64,000 nucleotides of DNA from Euphorbia lathyris (GCF_963576675.1 NC_088918.1:39465501-39529500); one strand, 5' to 3'. Positions 33,767-44,708 are shown, counted from the first letter of the stretch. Numbers and translations are program-made. Notes: generated from the letters alone by a model not told the origin.

Positions 33767-35283
33767 TGGTATCACGAGCAGGAAACGGTTCAAATCCGTC
33801 TGGCTCCGCTTTCGCATCAATCCCTCCCAATTCCCTCAATCAATTCGCGCCTCTGTCTCAAGAACAACAGATGTCGTCGATCTTCCTCTCAGAATCAATG
33901 CCGATCGCGGCTCACAATCTGAATGCGTCTCCGTCTGCGATCATGTCGATTGCAGAAACAGGCGAAGCAACAAGCTTCGCGACTCCACCACCTGCTGCCG
34001 CGGCCGCTCGGTCGAACAGCGGAATCAGAAGCTTCAACACGGAATTCACCGTGGATACGGCGTCGGCCTCGTCGCTTCAGCTGTCGTCTGGCTGGAGATT
34101 CGAGTCTCCTTTCACGACGGCGCCAATGTCGCCGGTCACCTCCTTTTATTTGTTCGAACAACATGATGGAGGAATTTTTCCTCGACCGCGACAGCAAGAA
34201 TAGCCGCAACGGACAGCGGTTCAGCAGCAACACCCGCCGCTATTTCATGCTCCAGGTAATTTTTCGCAACCGCCTATCATACCTGGCTTTGGACCTCCCC
34301 CGTCCTATCATAGTTCGCAATTACCTTCTACTTTTTACACACAGTCCAATGACTCGTTGTATGCTAATCCACCTCAAGTCCATCCCTCCAATCAACATCA
34401 CAACCACATTAGCTCGTCCAATTATCAAGCTTACTCCACACCTAGTAGTGAATCTGTTAATCAGCCTCGCTCTCATCCTACGCATACTCAGACTCATATT
34501 AAATTAACACCACACAATTATAAAGCATGGAGGATGGCCATTGTGTCTACCCTCAAATTTCATCACTACTTTGATCACATCACAAGCAATATACCACCAC
34601 CACCCAAATTCTTATCTAGGGGAGGTTTTTTGTCCAACAATGATAATATTATTCTTATCCCAGCCTACACTGTGTGGGATGAGTTAGAAAATGTCGTGAT
34701 GTCCTTGCTATTACATTCGATTACAGAGGAAGTTTATGAAATTATCACTTGCTTTCACTATTCACATGATATTTGGGTTGCACTTGAAAACGCGTATGGT
34801 GTTATTACTGATGATAAACAGTTTCAACTAAGCATTCAGTTACATGAGTTTGAACAAAATGAGTTACCTATTGGTGAATATATGCAAAAACTCAAGGCTA
34901 TTCTTGATGATCTGGCTGCATCTGGCAATCCATATCCCATGCACCTTCTACCGTCATTACTTTACAAGAATGTTGGGGATCCTTTCAAGTCATGCATTCA
35001 GAATTTAGTGACTCAGAAGGGTATTCATATTGATTATTATCAATTGTTGAGCAAGCCGAAAACTGTTGAAGGGATGATTCACTCCATAAAGAAATCTGCC
35101 TTCACACTTCCGGTACCACAATTGAGCTTTCATGAAGCAAATGTGTCCACAGTCTCTTCTTCTACAAATGCAAAATCCAAAACAAAAAAGAGAAGAAGCG
35201 GTAAATGCTTTAACTGCAGTGATCTTGACCATTGGGCGGACAAATGCAAGAGGCCCAAGGGGTTTGCAACACAACAACCGTGA
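33766..35283 (+). pseudogene. Copia (Ale-like) gag
   Basis: The frame opens with the ATG overlapping the LTR/primer-site junction and reads to TGA at 35281 with one in-frame TAG at 34201-34203. The N-terminal 190 residues are S/P/Q-rich and poorly conserved. From about 34500 the retrotransposon gag domain follows (KLTPHNYKAWRMAI, LPIGEYMQKLKAILDDLAA), then a CX2CX4HX4C knuckle (CFNCSDLDHWADKC) near 35207-35248. A later ATG at 34357 could start a shorter product. In most members gag and pol are one frame; here the frame stays the same into protease, so the TGA at 35281 is probably a mutation. Confidence 0.85.
33767..33780 (+). other. Primer binding site, initiator tRNA-Met type
   Basis: TGGTATCACGAGC follows the LTR directly. 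It matches the usual TGGTATCAGAGC with one extra base. The LTR's last A plus the first two bases of the primer site form the ATG that opens gag. Confidence 0.8.
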
Positions 35284-35662
35284 CCTAGTGCACAAGCAAA
35301 TGTCGCACGGCACACTCTTATGGATCCATTCAGTGGGCCGCTGCAACCCTGGTACCCGGACACGGGAGCCACAAATCACATGACGGCTAATTCAAACTAG
35401 TCACAACAAATGCATCCCTACCCTGGGAATGATACGGTCCACTTTGGCAATGGGCAAGGTTTGAAAATCTCTCATCTTGGTCAATCTCATATCAATAATC
35501 TTAAAATTTCTGATATCTTGCTAATACCAAAACTTACAAAGTCATTATTGTCTGTTCAGAAATTTACTCGTGATAATGCTTGTTTCTTTGAATTTTGGCC
35601 TAACCATTTTCTTGTGAAGGATCAAACTACTGGGGAAATCCTGTTACGCGGTCCGAGTAAGG
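35284..35662 (+). pseudogene. Copia (Ale-like) protease, split by element 2
   Basis: Continuing the gag frame, WYPDTGATNHMT carries the DTGA catalytic motif at about 35355. TAG at 35398-35400 interrupts the frame. VHFGNGQGLKISHLG and LLSVQKFTRDN are the usual downstream protease motifs. The sequence stops at GPSKDG where element 2 begins at 35668. Confidence 0.85.
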
Positions 35663-35667
35663 ATGGG

Positions 35668-37512
35668 TGATGGGTGCGCGCCTAGGTAGAGTTTTCTAAT
35701 GACGATTAAATGTGTATTGTGGTGAATGTGCTATGAATATGGATGTGATCTTTTAAATGTTCTTAACTCTACTAGATGCTACGGCTACTTAGGGGCAAGT
35801 GTACCCCATCGTATCAAGTAATAATCCGGTTAAGACCGGGTATCGAATCCACGGGATTTATAATTACAAGTATTAGACTACTCGGTTTCGTATGTTATTT
35901 AAGCGGCGATTACTTTGGGGTGAAGCAAGATACAACTACACACTATCCTAACTATTGGCGACTCAGATTTGTGTAGCTAAAACCCTATGGAGTGGGATGA
36001 ATATTGATAAGTTATAACCGCGATAAATAATGACTCTAAATGTATACGGATAATAATTTACTCTTGCAAAGACAACTAAGTATAGTAGGACCGACCCGTG
36101 AAGCACTTAGACTACGTAATTCCTAGTCAAGGCGTGTCTAATGCGGGGGAATTAGAAACTAGGGCCCGTAAGTTCCGTGGCTTGTCAATTCCTACGGTTT
36201 CCGGTTTGTCACTTCCGGTAGGGCAACACCTATATAACTCCCTAAAGATAACCCGAATGGCGTCGGAAATCGCGTTCTCCTACACAATAGTCAATTATCA
36301 ATATCAAAACAAGTAGCAAATACTAACACGTAAAGGGAAATAGAGATTATAAATCATGAAATTATAAATATGAAATGTATATAAATGGGATACAACCAAG
36401 CCTAGTACATAGGAAGAGTACAAGCTAATTAGCACGTAAAAGGGGAGGATCCGCCCTTGAAACTAGCTAACCGGACTCAAAGCCGTCTCTTAGGTCGTGG
36501 AGGTGGAACTCTCGAGCTTGGTGACGAATGGTGGAGCGAAACTTCGATGGAATGCCGAAACAACCAAACAAGCTCTCGAGGTGGAGAGTTTAGCTACAAA
36601 AACTGAATCTATACTACAACAAGTAACAAAACAAGTATAGTTTGCTCTCTAGTGTGTAAATTATTTCTTGGTGTCAAATGAAGTTCAAGAGCTTCTTATT
36701 TATAGACATCAAGCAAGGGCAAGTTTGTAATTTCACAAAGCACAAGTATGGAGCAACATTATTTGGTGCAGAAATCCCATTATACGCCCCGCGTAAATTG
36801 GTCTACGCCCCGCGTAAATGCCCATTCCGTCAGAAATCTCCTGTATGTGGACCAATTCGTTGTCTTGTTGTCTCAAGCACGCCCTGCGTAAAGGATTGTA
36901 CGCCCCGCGTGTTTGAGTCTCTGAAGTTTTATTGCTTGAATTGGTGCTTTTACGCCGTGCGTAGCTGAAGTACGCCCCGCGTAAAAGAGTCTCTGATCTT
37001 TTTACGTTGAAGAACTGCCTTTTACGCCCCACGTATATGGTGATACGCCCCGCGTATGGAGAGTTGACTCTGGGAGACAATGCAGTCTGACTTTCAGGAT
37101 TAGGCCAATTATTGCCGACATGTGTCATACGCCCCGCGTAGAGTGGCATACGCCCCACGTAGAGTGGCATACGTCCCGCGTATGCTGAGTCAGTTCCACA
37201 TGGCTTCTGCGGATAAGGTAATCATTACCGACACTATGTTTCACGCCCCGCGTAGAGGATTATACGCCCCGCGTATGGAGTGGATTTTTGCTCCTTTCTT
37301 GTACCTGAAATACAAATCTTGAGAGCCGAGTTAGCTTGACGTTTTTATTTCCTAAACTGATCAAAAACGAGGAAAATAAACTGAAAGTACGAGATTTATT
37401 TTTATTTCTTTATTTTATCAAAAACACTTTATTTTTATAATTAAACTTATTTATTTTATCGAAAATCAACTCGTAAATCACGCTAAAAGATAGGGGTAAA
37501 ATACCCCTATCA
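35668..37512 (-). repeat. 3' LTR of element 2 (complete)
   Basis: The LTR is 1845 bp; on the minus strand it begins TGATAGGGGTATTTTACC and ends CGCACCCATCA. A TATA box lies at 36697-36704 (TATTTATA on the + strand). The R/U5 part has GGGGCAAGTGTACCCC and a segment around 35815-35860 that I recognise as common in plant Athila-like LTRs. Upstream of the TATA box (higher coordinates) lies the dyad array at 36783-37275. Confidence 0.88.
36783..37275 (-). promoter_or_regulatory. Phased dyad array in the U3 of element 2
   Basis: The 13-mer TACGCCCCGCGTA or a near copy starts at 36783, 36804, 36878, 36899, 36951, 36971, 37023, 37044, 37128, 37149, 37170, 37242 and 37263. Each is a dyad of TACGC and GCGTA around CCC. 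Within groups the step is 20 or 21 bp. Several groups are 72-73 bp apart (36878, 36951, 37023). The array ends about 80 bp upstream of the TATA box on the minus strand. Spacers share AGTCTCTGA-like words, so tandem duplication built part of the array. Confidence 0.85.
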
Positions 37513-38985
37513 AACCTCCTCGGACTTTAAAGTTTTACTTGTCCTCAAGTAAAAGAAATCGAAAGACAAAGGATTGAGAAAATTAAGAAACAAACCGAAG
37601 GTTGGTTTTGCCAAGTGCGTGATTTCAAAGTTATGGTTTTGTGCAAAGGTTTTGGTAAGTACCTACGCAAACAATTGAGTATAAAAACTTGTTTGAAACC
37701 TCCATGATCAAGATTTAATAGGCAATATTAACGGGGGTTGATTATCTTTCGAGAACCCGATAGTACCTTACCAAGGGATTTCGCTCTTACGCTCAATTTT
37801 AGGTGGGTCGATGTTTTAGCACTCTTCTTTGTACTTACTCGAGATCATGTTGAATTTGCATTTTTATCCGGGTTTTTCCTCCTAAAATATGGTTAGGCAA
37901 TATTAAAAATGAACCCGGAGGGGGGTTGTAATGTGGGTGGCTTCTTTAGTGGTTATTTTAAAGAAACTCGAGTTCAAAAATACCGTTTTGTGATTGCACC
38001 GCATCATTGCTTATTTCGGCCTTGGCGAATTTTACAAGATATACTTCAAAATTGCTCGGGTGGTGCTTGAGAATCCCTTTTTATTTTTATTGTATCCTTC
38101 GTTTTGATAGAGGCACAAAAACAATATTTTGAGAACTAATGGTGCTCATTTGCTAAGGCCGTGACTTATTTCGGGTAATTCGGGTGCAACTTGATTATGT
38201 CGGTATTTGAACAAGAGGAAAAAGGGTTAAATGTTAAGAAGGTATTAACAAAAAAGTTGGTTAATAGGCTCGAGTGGGTTTCCTAATGTTTAATGAAAAC
38301 AAGAAAAATAAATTAAGAAAAATTAGCCTAAGTGGGTTCGGTTTATCATCTATTGCCTTTTTACCACAATAAGTGTACTTAACCCGGTATTGGATGCAAA
38401 TTCTATGAGTCGAGTGAAGTAAAAGCTCTCGAAAAATTGTGAAAGAATTAGAGTTCTCGTACGAACTCTTTTAGGCTCAAGAATACCTCACAAAGATTCG
38501 GGTTTAAATTGTGTACTATCAAGTTTTCGCTAAATTCTCAACTATCCCGTTTTTATTGCCTTTTTAAAGTTCATTATGGAGATAACTTTTGGGTTAAGAC
38601 TCAATGTCTTAGTTTAGTACTAATCCTAAGTTTTGCACAAATTCCCTAACTTTAAGATCAAGACTAAAATTTCTTAATCGAATCATTCCTTTATGTTCCG
38701 ACACTTTTATTTTTGATGACAAATAACGGAACTTTAATTAATTTCCAAAGGAGGGATAGCGTGTTGGGAAAATTTTCAAGAGTCAATAAATGAGTCTAAT
38801 TATTTTGTTGTTATTTAATTTTTTATTTTTGTTTTTGGTAGTGCAAACCAAACTAAAAGTGCGGGGTTGCACGGCCCTCCGCGTTATTTAAAATGACGCC
38901 TATTCCAAGGGCGTCGCAAAAAGAAGTTAAAAAAAACAAAAATAAAATAAAGGTAAAGAAGGAAAAGAAAACCCTTAGTGGTCAG
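37513..38985 (-). other. 3' untranslated region of element 2
   Basis: Reading on the minus strand, this lies between the ORF and the polypurine tract next to 37512. ACTTGAGGACAAGTAAAAC on the minus strand (about 37530-37550) is a motif I recognise from Athila-like 3' ends. No gene is found. Confidence 0.6.
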
Positions 38986-38991
38986 GTGCCC

Positions 38992-39243
38992 TACGTGAGG
39001 CATGCCCAGGGGGGCGCACCGCGTAGGGTAGCATTTTTAATGCGTTTTGAGTTAGAGACTCAAATACGCGGGGCGCAATAGAGGGGGCGCCCCGCGTAAG
39101 GTAGGATTTTTATCGTTTTTGGAGATAGAGACTTAAATACGCGGGGCGCAGGAACAGGACGCCCCACGTGTTTGAGTTTCTGAACTTTTTTAAGCATAAA
39201 AATGATGGGCACGCGGGGCGTACCATGGGGTACGCCCTGCGTG
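38992..39243 (-). promoter_or_regulatory. Phased dyad array downstream of the element-2 ORF
   Basis: Four pairs start at 38992/39013, 39065/39086, 39138/39158 and 39210/39231. The step within pairs is 20-21 bp and between pairs 72-73 bp. In each pair the first half reads like TACGCGGGGCGCA and the second like the reverse complement, so every pair can also form one 33-34 bp hairpin with an 8-bp loop. Confidence 0.85.
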
Positions 39244-39398
39244 GTGTTATTCTTAACAATAAAAACGAAAATAACGAAAGTACAAAACACAAACGGAACT
39301 TAACGATTTAATTAAAAACAACAGCGTACATTAAAACATAAAACAACATAGGAAATAACAAAAGAAAATACATAAAGAAAAGAGAAAGAAAACGGAAA

Positions 39399-40559
39399 CT
39401 ATTGTGGTGGAGGCGGATTTCCGTGGAGGTTGAAGTATGAGGCGAAGGAGTTGGTGAGGGCATCAAAGCGAGCATCGAGATGAACCCAATCCTCCCGTTG
39501 TTGTGCTTCGATGGAGTCGAAGCGGGTGTTGAGGGTGGCGAATTGGGAGTCATAATGAACCCGGTCCCGGCGTTGGTTATCCTCCAAGATATCCAACCGA
39601 GCATAGATGGCATTGAAGTCATGGTTAGGCGGAGGACTGAAATTGAGGCCCAAATCTGAATCCGAATCCGAACCCCCTTCCTCGTTGGCATGAGCCGCCC
39701 CCGAAGTCTCTCCCGGGCCCGAAGTGGGGCGGTTAAGGGACCTAAAAGTATTTTTGTCTACGGGCCGGGAGGAAAGACTTGGGAGATGCTCAAGGGCAGC
39801 CGCACCTAGAGCGGAAGTGGCGAAAATGGTGACGAGGTGGCCTAACCCGATTTTACCACGTTTGAGGGTGGAGATGTGATGGAGTTGGACGGCTACAAGG
39901 AAGGAAAGGTCGTAGGTGAGGCCGTTGACACAACAGTAGAGTGCCAAGAGTTCGTCTTTGTTGACCTTTGTGGATTCGGACTTCCCCGAAAAATAGAAGG
40001 AAATGAAGCGGTGGAGAAGTCGGAGGACCGGGTCACGGATGAGCGATGGGCGGAGGTTTGAGATGTCATAGCTTTTGGACCCGGCGATGCCGCCCCCCGC
40101 TTGGTGGGTGAAGTGGCTGCGGATCCATTGGGTGTCAATGGAAAAGGGTTGGTTGTGGAGGCGGGAGTGGAAGAGGGCGGCACCGGGGACATTGTTGGAG
40201 TTGATGGTGGTGTAGAACTCGATTACCAAGGATGGGTAGACGAGTTGGCGGTTACAAAAATGCTCGTACCACCCAAGGGCACGAAGACGGTCCTCAAAAA
40301 TGCCGCCAACATCGTAGTGATCGAGTGTGCTCCGTTGGATGTATGGGAGCTCTATGATGTGAGCGGCGGAGAGTGTTTGATAATTGTGGGCTTCCTCTTC
40401 GGTGAAGAGATGGAAGGGAGCCCGGTAGGTGTGGGTGAGTGGTGGTGTCCCCTCCCGCTCGGGTGATGGTAGTGGTTGTTGATTTTGTGCGGAACGGGAA
40501 GAACGGGACCTAGTGGCCCGTGGGGGACGCATGTCGGTGGTATGTTTTCTCCTAACCAT
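39399..40559 (-). CDS. Athila ORF1-like protein of element 2
   Basis: A 386-codon open frame without internal stops. The ATG is followed by a basic S/T/R-rich N terminus (RRKHTTDMRPPRATRSRSSR). The ORF1-like domain covers about residues 50-270 (LRALGWYEHF, LVYPSLVIEFYTTI, QPFSIDTQWIRSHF, LLHRFISFYFSGKSESTKV, KRGKIGLGHLVT). An acidic serine/aspartate stretch (GGSDSDSDLG) and a heptad-like region rich in D, R and Q follow; the end is NPPPPQ. The order of parts equals that of the 5272-6510 gene in element 1, and the length is similar (386 and 412 codons). A TATA-like TATTTAA and a C/T-rich leader lie 80 bp upstream. Function unknown; it is the sole gene of the element. Confidence 0.75.
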   Translation of the reverse strand: MVRRKHTTDMRPPRATRSRSSRSAQNQQPLPSPEREGTPPLTHTYRAPFHLFTEEEAHNYQTLSAAHIIELPYIQRSTLDHYDVGGIFEDRLRALGWYEHFCNRQLVYPSLVIEFYTTINSNNVPGAALFHSRLHNQPFSIDTQWIRSHFTHQAGGGIAGSKSYDISNLRPSLIRDPVLRLLHRFISFYFSGKSESTKVNKDELLALYCCVNGLTYDLSFLVAVQLHHISTLKRGKIGLGHLVTIFATSALGAAALEHLPSLSSRPVDKNTFRSLNRPTSGPGETSGAAHANEEGGSDSDSDLGLNFSPPPNHDFNAIYARLDILEDNQRRDRVHYDSQFATLNTRFDSIEAQQREDWVHLDARFDALTNSFASYFNLHGNPPPPQ

Positions 40560-40692
40560 GGTGGTGAAAGATAGGAGAGGAGTGGGTGAGGGGTAGAGAG
40601 TGTAGGTTGTGTGAGTGAGAAAGAGAGGGAGAAGAGGGGTTTAAATAAGGGAAAAGTGGGAAATCCAAGCAAAGCTCGGATTCCCAGAGGGG

Positions 40693-41358
40693 TACGCGAG
40701 GCGTGAAGGGGCCACGCCATGCGTATCCCTCCCCCCGAGCTTATTTTTCACGAGAAATGGTGCGGTACGCGGGACGTGAAAGGGGGCACGCCTCGCGTCT
40801 CGCACCTCCTGCCGCTTTTTGGTGGAAAAAGAGGGCGAGGACGCGGGGCGTATATGGGGATACGCCCCGCGTAAGAGGGGGAGGTGGAAGGATTTTTTTT
40901 CGGTTTTTGATCAGTTTTCTGATGCTTTATGAGTTTTTTTATGATTTTTATGTTTAAGTATTAATTGGTTTTAATGTTTTAATTGTAATTAAGGAGGTAG
41001 TTAATATAAAATTTATTGTGGAGGGAGTTTTGAATTTGAAAGGGTGGAAGTTGATTGGATGGAAAGGAAGGTGGAGTGTGGAAGTGGAGAAGGTGTATGG
41101 GGAAGAGGAGTGATGGGAAGTTTGAGGGAAGGAAAGTTGCCATGGGGAGTTGTAATTCACAACTCCCCGAGGATACGCGAGGCGTGCCCTGGGGTACGTC
41201 CCGCGTATCCTCCCACGTGGCGTTTATTCAAAAAGTGCCGAAAATTAAAGCGTACGCGGGGCGTGGCAGGAGAGACGCCCCGCGTACCGTGTCTTTTATT
41301 GTGAATGAGGATCAGACACGTAGATACGCGGGACGTAAAGGTGCGTACACCCCGCGTG
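40693..41358 (-). promoter_or_regulatory. Phased dyad array upstream of the element-2 ORF
   Basis: Six pairs start at 40693/40713, 40766/40787, 40840/40861, 41174/41195, 41253/41274 and 41325/41346. The step within pairs is 20-21 bp; neighbouring pairs lie 72-79 bp apart except for one 334-bp gap. The first member is TACGCGGGGCGTG-like, the second the inverse. The array begins about 45 bp upstream of the TATA-like sequence before the ORF. Confidence 0.85.
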
Positions 41359-41436
41359 TCATAAAATTTTGGATTAAAAGGGATTTTTTTTTCTTTTGAT
41401 TTTATGAAAATAAAAGAAAATAGGAGACAATAAAAT

Positions 41437-41919
41437 TGATAACAAGTGGAGAAATTCCGATCAACTTCCGTCCCTGTGGGGGCGTCGTTGGGTTCGACGG
41501 GGGGAAGCTCCGATGCCAAAGTCAGTAAGGTGAATCAAGGGAACAAACTGAATTGACAAAGGGTGTGAGAATGTGTACCTTGATAGCCTAGGGATGTAGG
41601 CTATATATAGCTAGGAAGTCGTAACCTTCAGCAACTAGAAAGTCTCCATTAATGCTCCATTAATGGCGGTTACAGGTTATCTTTAACCTGGCGGTTAGCT
41701 AATTGATAGCTCTTTAATGGTCTTTATGGCCGAGTCGACGTTCAGCCGTTACAGTGGCGAATCAGGTGAATGAGGAGATTCGCCTCATAGGTTCGCCAGT
41801 GGATCTCTCTGAGTAGGACCGTGGAGATCCGCCAGCCAGCTCTCCCTTGCGAATTAATACGCGGCGTTCCCAAGGTGAATATCCCTTTTGGTCCTCGGGA
41901 TAATATCTCTATGTTATCA
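41437..41919 (-). repeat. 3' LTR of the Tat-like fragment
   Basis: On the minus strand the LTR has a TATA box (CTATATATAG, 41601-41610) and, downstream of it, TTACTGACTTTGGCATCGGAG followed by a C-rich stretch, the usual R/U5 order of Tat-type Gypsy LTRs. The ends pair as TGATAAC/GTTATCA. No target duplication can be assigned because the other end is lost. Confidence 0.75.
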
Positions 41920-42211
41920 GAAGCCCCCTCCCCCAAAATTCCCTTAAAGTCCTTTAGGGCTTTTGAGCTTCCGCGCGCCGTCATGAACATCTGCATTAAT
42001 GAGCACTCTGTTCGATGCCAATCAAGGAGTGACACGTGTAACGGACGCACTGTCCCAGGAAAGAGAATACATCCTTCTTCCTCCCTCGCTTTCTCTTTCT
42101 TCTCCATTTTCTCCTTTACTGTTCGAAGCTTTTCCTAGGAATTTCAGAGTTTCGTTCCAAGCTTTCGATTTCACATGTAAGTTCATCTTCTTCTGTTTAA
42201 CTTTTCTCTGA

Positions 42212-44456
42212 ATGTTTAGGAGTTTGTCGTCGTCCTCTAGATCAACCTCTGAGCTTTTTAATTTGGCTCCTTCCCCTGAAATCGTAGTTGATTTTAGTTG
42301 GACTACTTCATCATCGGAGAACTCATCTTCCTCCGAGGACACGGTTAGCTCCGATTTAGCTGGGTTTAGTAACTCGGCGTGTAATCGCTACCAAACTCGT
42401 TCCACTAGGAATCCAGTTCTTTCTACTTCTGTCTCCGGTACCGCTCCAGCCGTTAGGTCTAGGTGTTTTCCGGGGACAATGGCCTCTTCTTCAATCCAAC
42501 CTAGGAAAAAGAACCCTCGAGCGGAGTCTACTCCGTCGCGTATGAGTGTCGCAGATCTAATGGATCTGGCGAATCGCTTCCTTGGATCAATAATTATGAG
42601 ACTCAGTTAGCCGCAGCCCATCAACGACCCTCCTGTCCGCCTAGCGGTTTTCTAACAGTATATTGCAGTCATGTGGAGAGAGGGTTCCGGCTTCCTCTCC
42701 TAGAGATGATGGCGGACATCCTCTCCTACTTTGATATTACGGCCAGCCAGCTGCACCCCAACGGTTGGTTGGATATTGCTTTAGACTGCTACCTCGCCTC
42801 AAATTTAGGAGTGGTATATACGGGTCGTGTCTTTAGAGCTTTCCATAAACCCTCGAAACGGAAGTCCGAATCCTATCTCACTTTCGCCAAATTCGGAGTA
42901 TATTCGCCATTCAGTGACAAAATGTCCAATGTCCATTGTTGGGATGAGAAATTCTTCTATGTGAAGTTGAAAGAGGGCGAATCACTGGGTTTTCCCTCGT
43001 TTTGGAATCCCAAGCCTTTACACATGACGGGTGATATGCGAATATTGACCGATAGTGATGAAGTGGTGGCGGAGCTCATGAAGAAGATCAAGGCGGATGC
43101 TTGGACATACGCGGATGATTTAGCCTTCATGATGAGCGACATTCCCTTGATCCGCCTAGAGGGAGAACAATTCATTTACTCGAAGATTGCGCAATTTGAT
43201 CAATGTAACCCTTATTTTATCTTGAACCTTGATTACTTTATTGTTTTCTTTGGCAGGGGTTTATCTAAGGCCAATCACGCTATTGCAGAGAAGCGTAGGA
43301 AGTTTTTGGAAGCTGAGGCACGTAGGAAAGATCAAGCGGCGAATCCTCAAAAGGATACTGGAAAACGTCCTGCGGAAACAGTGGTTGAGCCGCCACTAAA
43401 AAGGAGGAAACCTATAGCCACCAGTGGTCCTAAGCTTATGGCGGATGCCATGAGGTCCGCCATGCCTATAGGGGAGATGGAACAGGTAAGTTGCCTTTTA
43501 TTTTTATCTGTTCATCAAGTTTTGGACTTGAGTTTTGACCCTTGAATGTTGGTGCAGATGGCGAAGCCTGATATGGGCGGATACTGGTCCGCTAAGTATG
43601 GCGCTCAAGGATCTTTTGAGAATGAATCCATCATAAACGACTTGGATGAAGCCCTGGGTCAGGTGGGCGAAGTGCAAAGGAATCAGAACCAAATTCCTGG
43701 TTCCATTCATGCGCAAAAGGGGAAAACGGAGCTCCTTATGGTGAGTCCCCTAGAAAGGATTTCATTTCTTTTAATGAAACTGTTTGTTTTTTACAGATGT
43801 ATACCCGCATACGTGCTATGGAGGCCGAGCTCCTTCAAGGTGTGGCGGATAAGGCAACCATTGAAAAATTGGAAAAAGAGGTAGCGGATGCCAATGCGAA
43901 CATTGCTTCTGCTAATGCGAACCTTGCCTCTGCCACAGCCGCCTTAGTCCTTAGAGTCGCGGAGATCGAGAAGCTAAAGGAAAAGATTGTGACAGACGCC
44001 AAGAACCATGAGAACGCCCTAGGAGAAGCTGAATATACGGCGGGTGAGCAAGCCTTCTATTATGGCGAACTGCTCATGGCGTACTTTTCCCTGGCGCATC
44101 CCGAGATTGATTTTATAGATCCGCAGTTCACCGTCCCCGAACCAGAAGACGTAGCCAAATATGACAAAATGTCAGACGCTAAGGAATACCTCCGCGAATA
44201 TGTTCGGAGATGGATGAAGGGACCCATGGAAGAAAGCAAACCTTCCACTAATGTCACGCTAGTGGAGCTTGGGGAAGTGCCCCCCAAGGCGGGTGAAGAA
44301 CCGATCACTGATAACGCCCTTCCTCTTGGTCCCACATCTTCCGTGGAAAAGGAGGTACCTTTGGTTGGCGTATCTGAGGCTGTGGAGAATGAGGCTTCCC
44401 AGGCAAGCACCGTAAGCAAGGATAGTGTAAAGGAGGATGCTCCCATTATTACTTAG
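42212..44456 (+). pseudogene. Antisense extra ORF of the Tat-like element, with introns
   Basis: The first part (42212 to about 42565) is S/P-rich. One frameshift near 42570 separates it from a domain (RGFRLPLLEMMADILSYFDITASQLHPNGW) that matches the plant 'putative gypsy type transposon' family. The reading needs two introns: 43486-43557 (GTAAGT...GCAG, 72 bp, contains a stop) and 43741-43796 (GTGAGT...ACAG, 56 bp, changes frame). Both junctions restore an open frame. The last exon (43797-44456) encodes a coiled coil of alternating A, N and E residues (ANANIASANANLASATAA), then YYGELLMAYFSLAHPEIDF and an acidic tail. No enzymatic motif is seen. The ORF is on the strand opposite to the element. 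Confidence 0.7.
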
Positions 44457-44708
44457 TTGTTTACTTGTGATTTGTAAAAAATCGTTAAGTACAATTTGTT
44501 TTAATCCTTTATGGCAGCTATTTATTTTACTATTACGTTTGCGTAAGTAAATATATAGGCATCTAGGATTTTTTTGGGAGTAGGTGGCCAACCATACTCC
44601 ATTGCATGGACCTTTGTGAAGGTTAGAAGCTGTTTTATTCCATTGAAGGAAGTAAAGCTGCCTAGGGGATCAATTTGCTACCTGTCTTTAAGGTGAAGTG
44701 ATCCGCCC

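Larger units (their letters stand above)
41437..44708 (-). mobile_element. Tat/Retand-like Ty3-gypsy fragment (minus strand)
   Basis: A 483-bp LTR (41437-41919) starts TGATAAC and ends GTTATCA. On the minus strand it is preceded by the purine tract TTTGGGGGAGGGGGC (41920-41935). Thus it is a 3' LTR with the interior to its right. The interior up to 44708 holds a long ORF on the + strand, antisense to the element. Tat-lineage Gypsy elements are known to carry extra ORFs between pol and the 3' LTR, in some cases antisense. Pol, primer site and 5' LTR are absent because the fragment stops at 44708, where the truncated element-2 LTR begins. Confidence 0.7.

Noticed and set aside
36733..37170. ORFs encoding repeated YAGR or APRR peptides (also 37122-37322, 40703-40957, 41044-41399)
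   Set aside because: They are translations of the dyad array on either strand; frames are not conserved and the peptides follow from the palindromes.
36783..37275. Resemblance of regularly spaced palindromes to a CRISPR array
   Set aside because: The DNA is plant nuclear, the units are 13 bp with 8-bp gaps and there are no unique spacers or cas genes.
39876..40466. Plus-strand ORFs opposite the element-2 ORF
   Set aside because: They are shadows of the minus-strand ORF1-like gene.
41437..41919. Reading this LTR as a + strand 5' LTR of the element containing the 42212-44456 ORF
   Set aside because: No primer site follows it, whereas a perfect purine tract precedes it on the minus strand and the TATA/R-U5 order also reads on the minus strand.
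43205..43256. A third intron in the antisense Tat ORF (GTAACC...GCAG)
   Set aside because: It is only 52 bp and its removal would break the frame, while the unspliced reading continues sensibly into the next segment.
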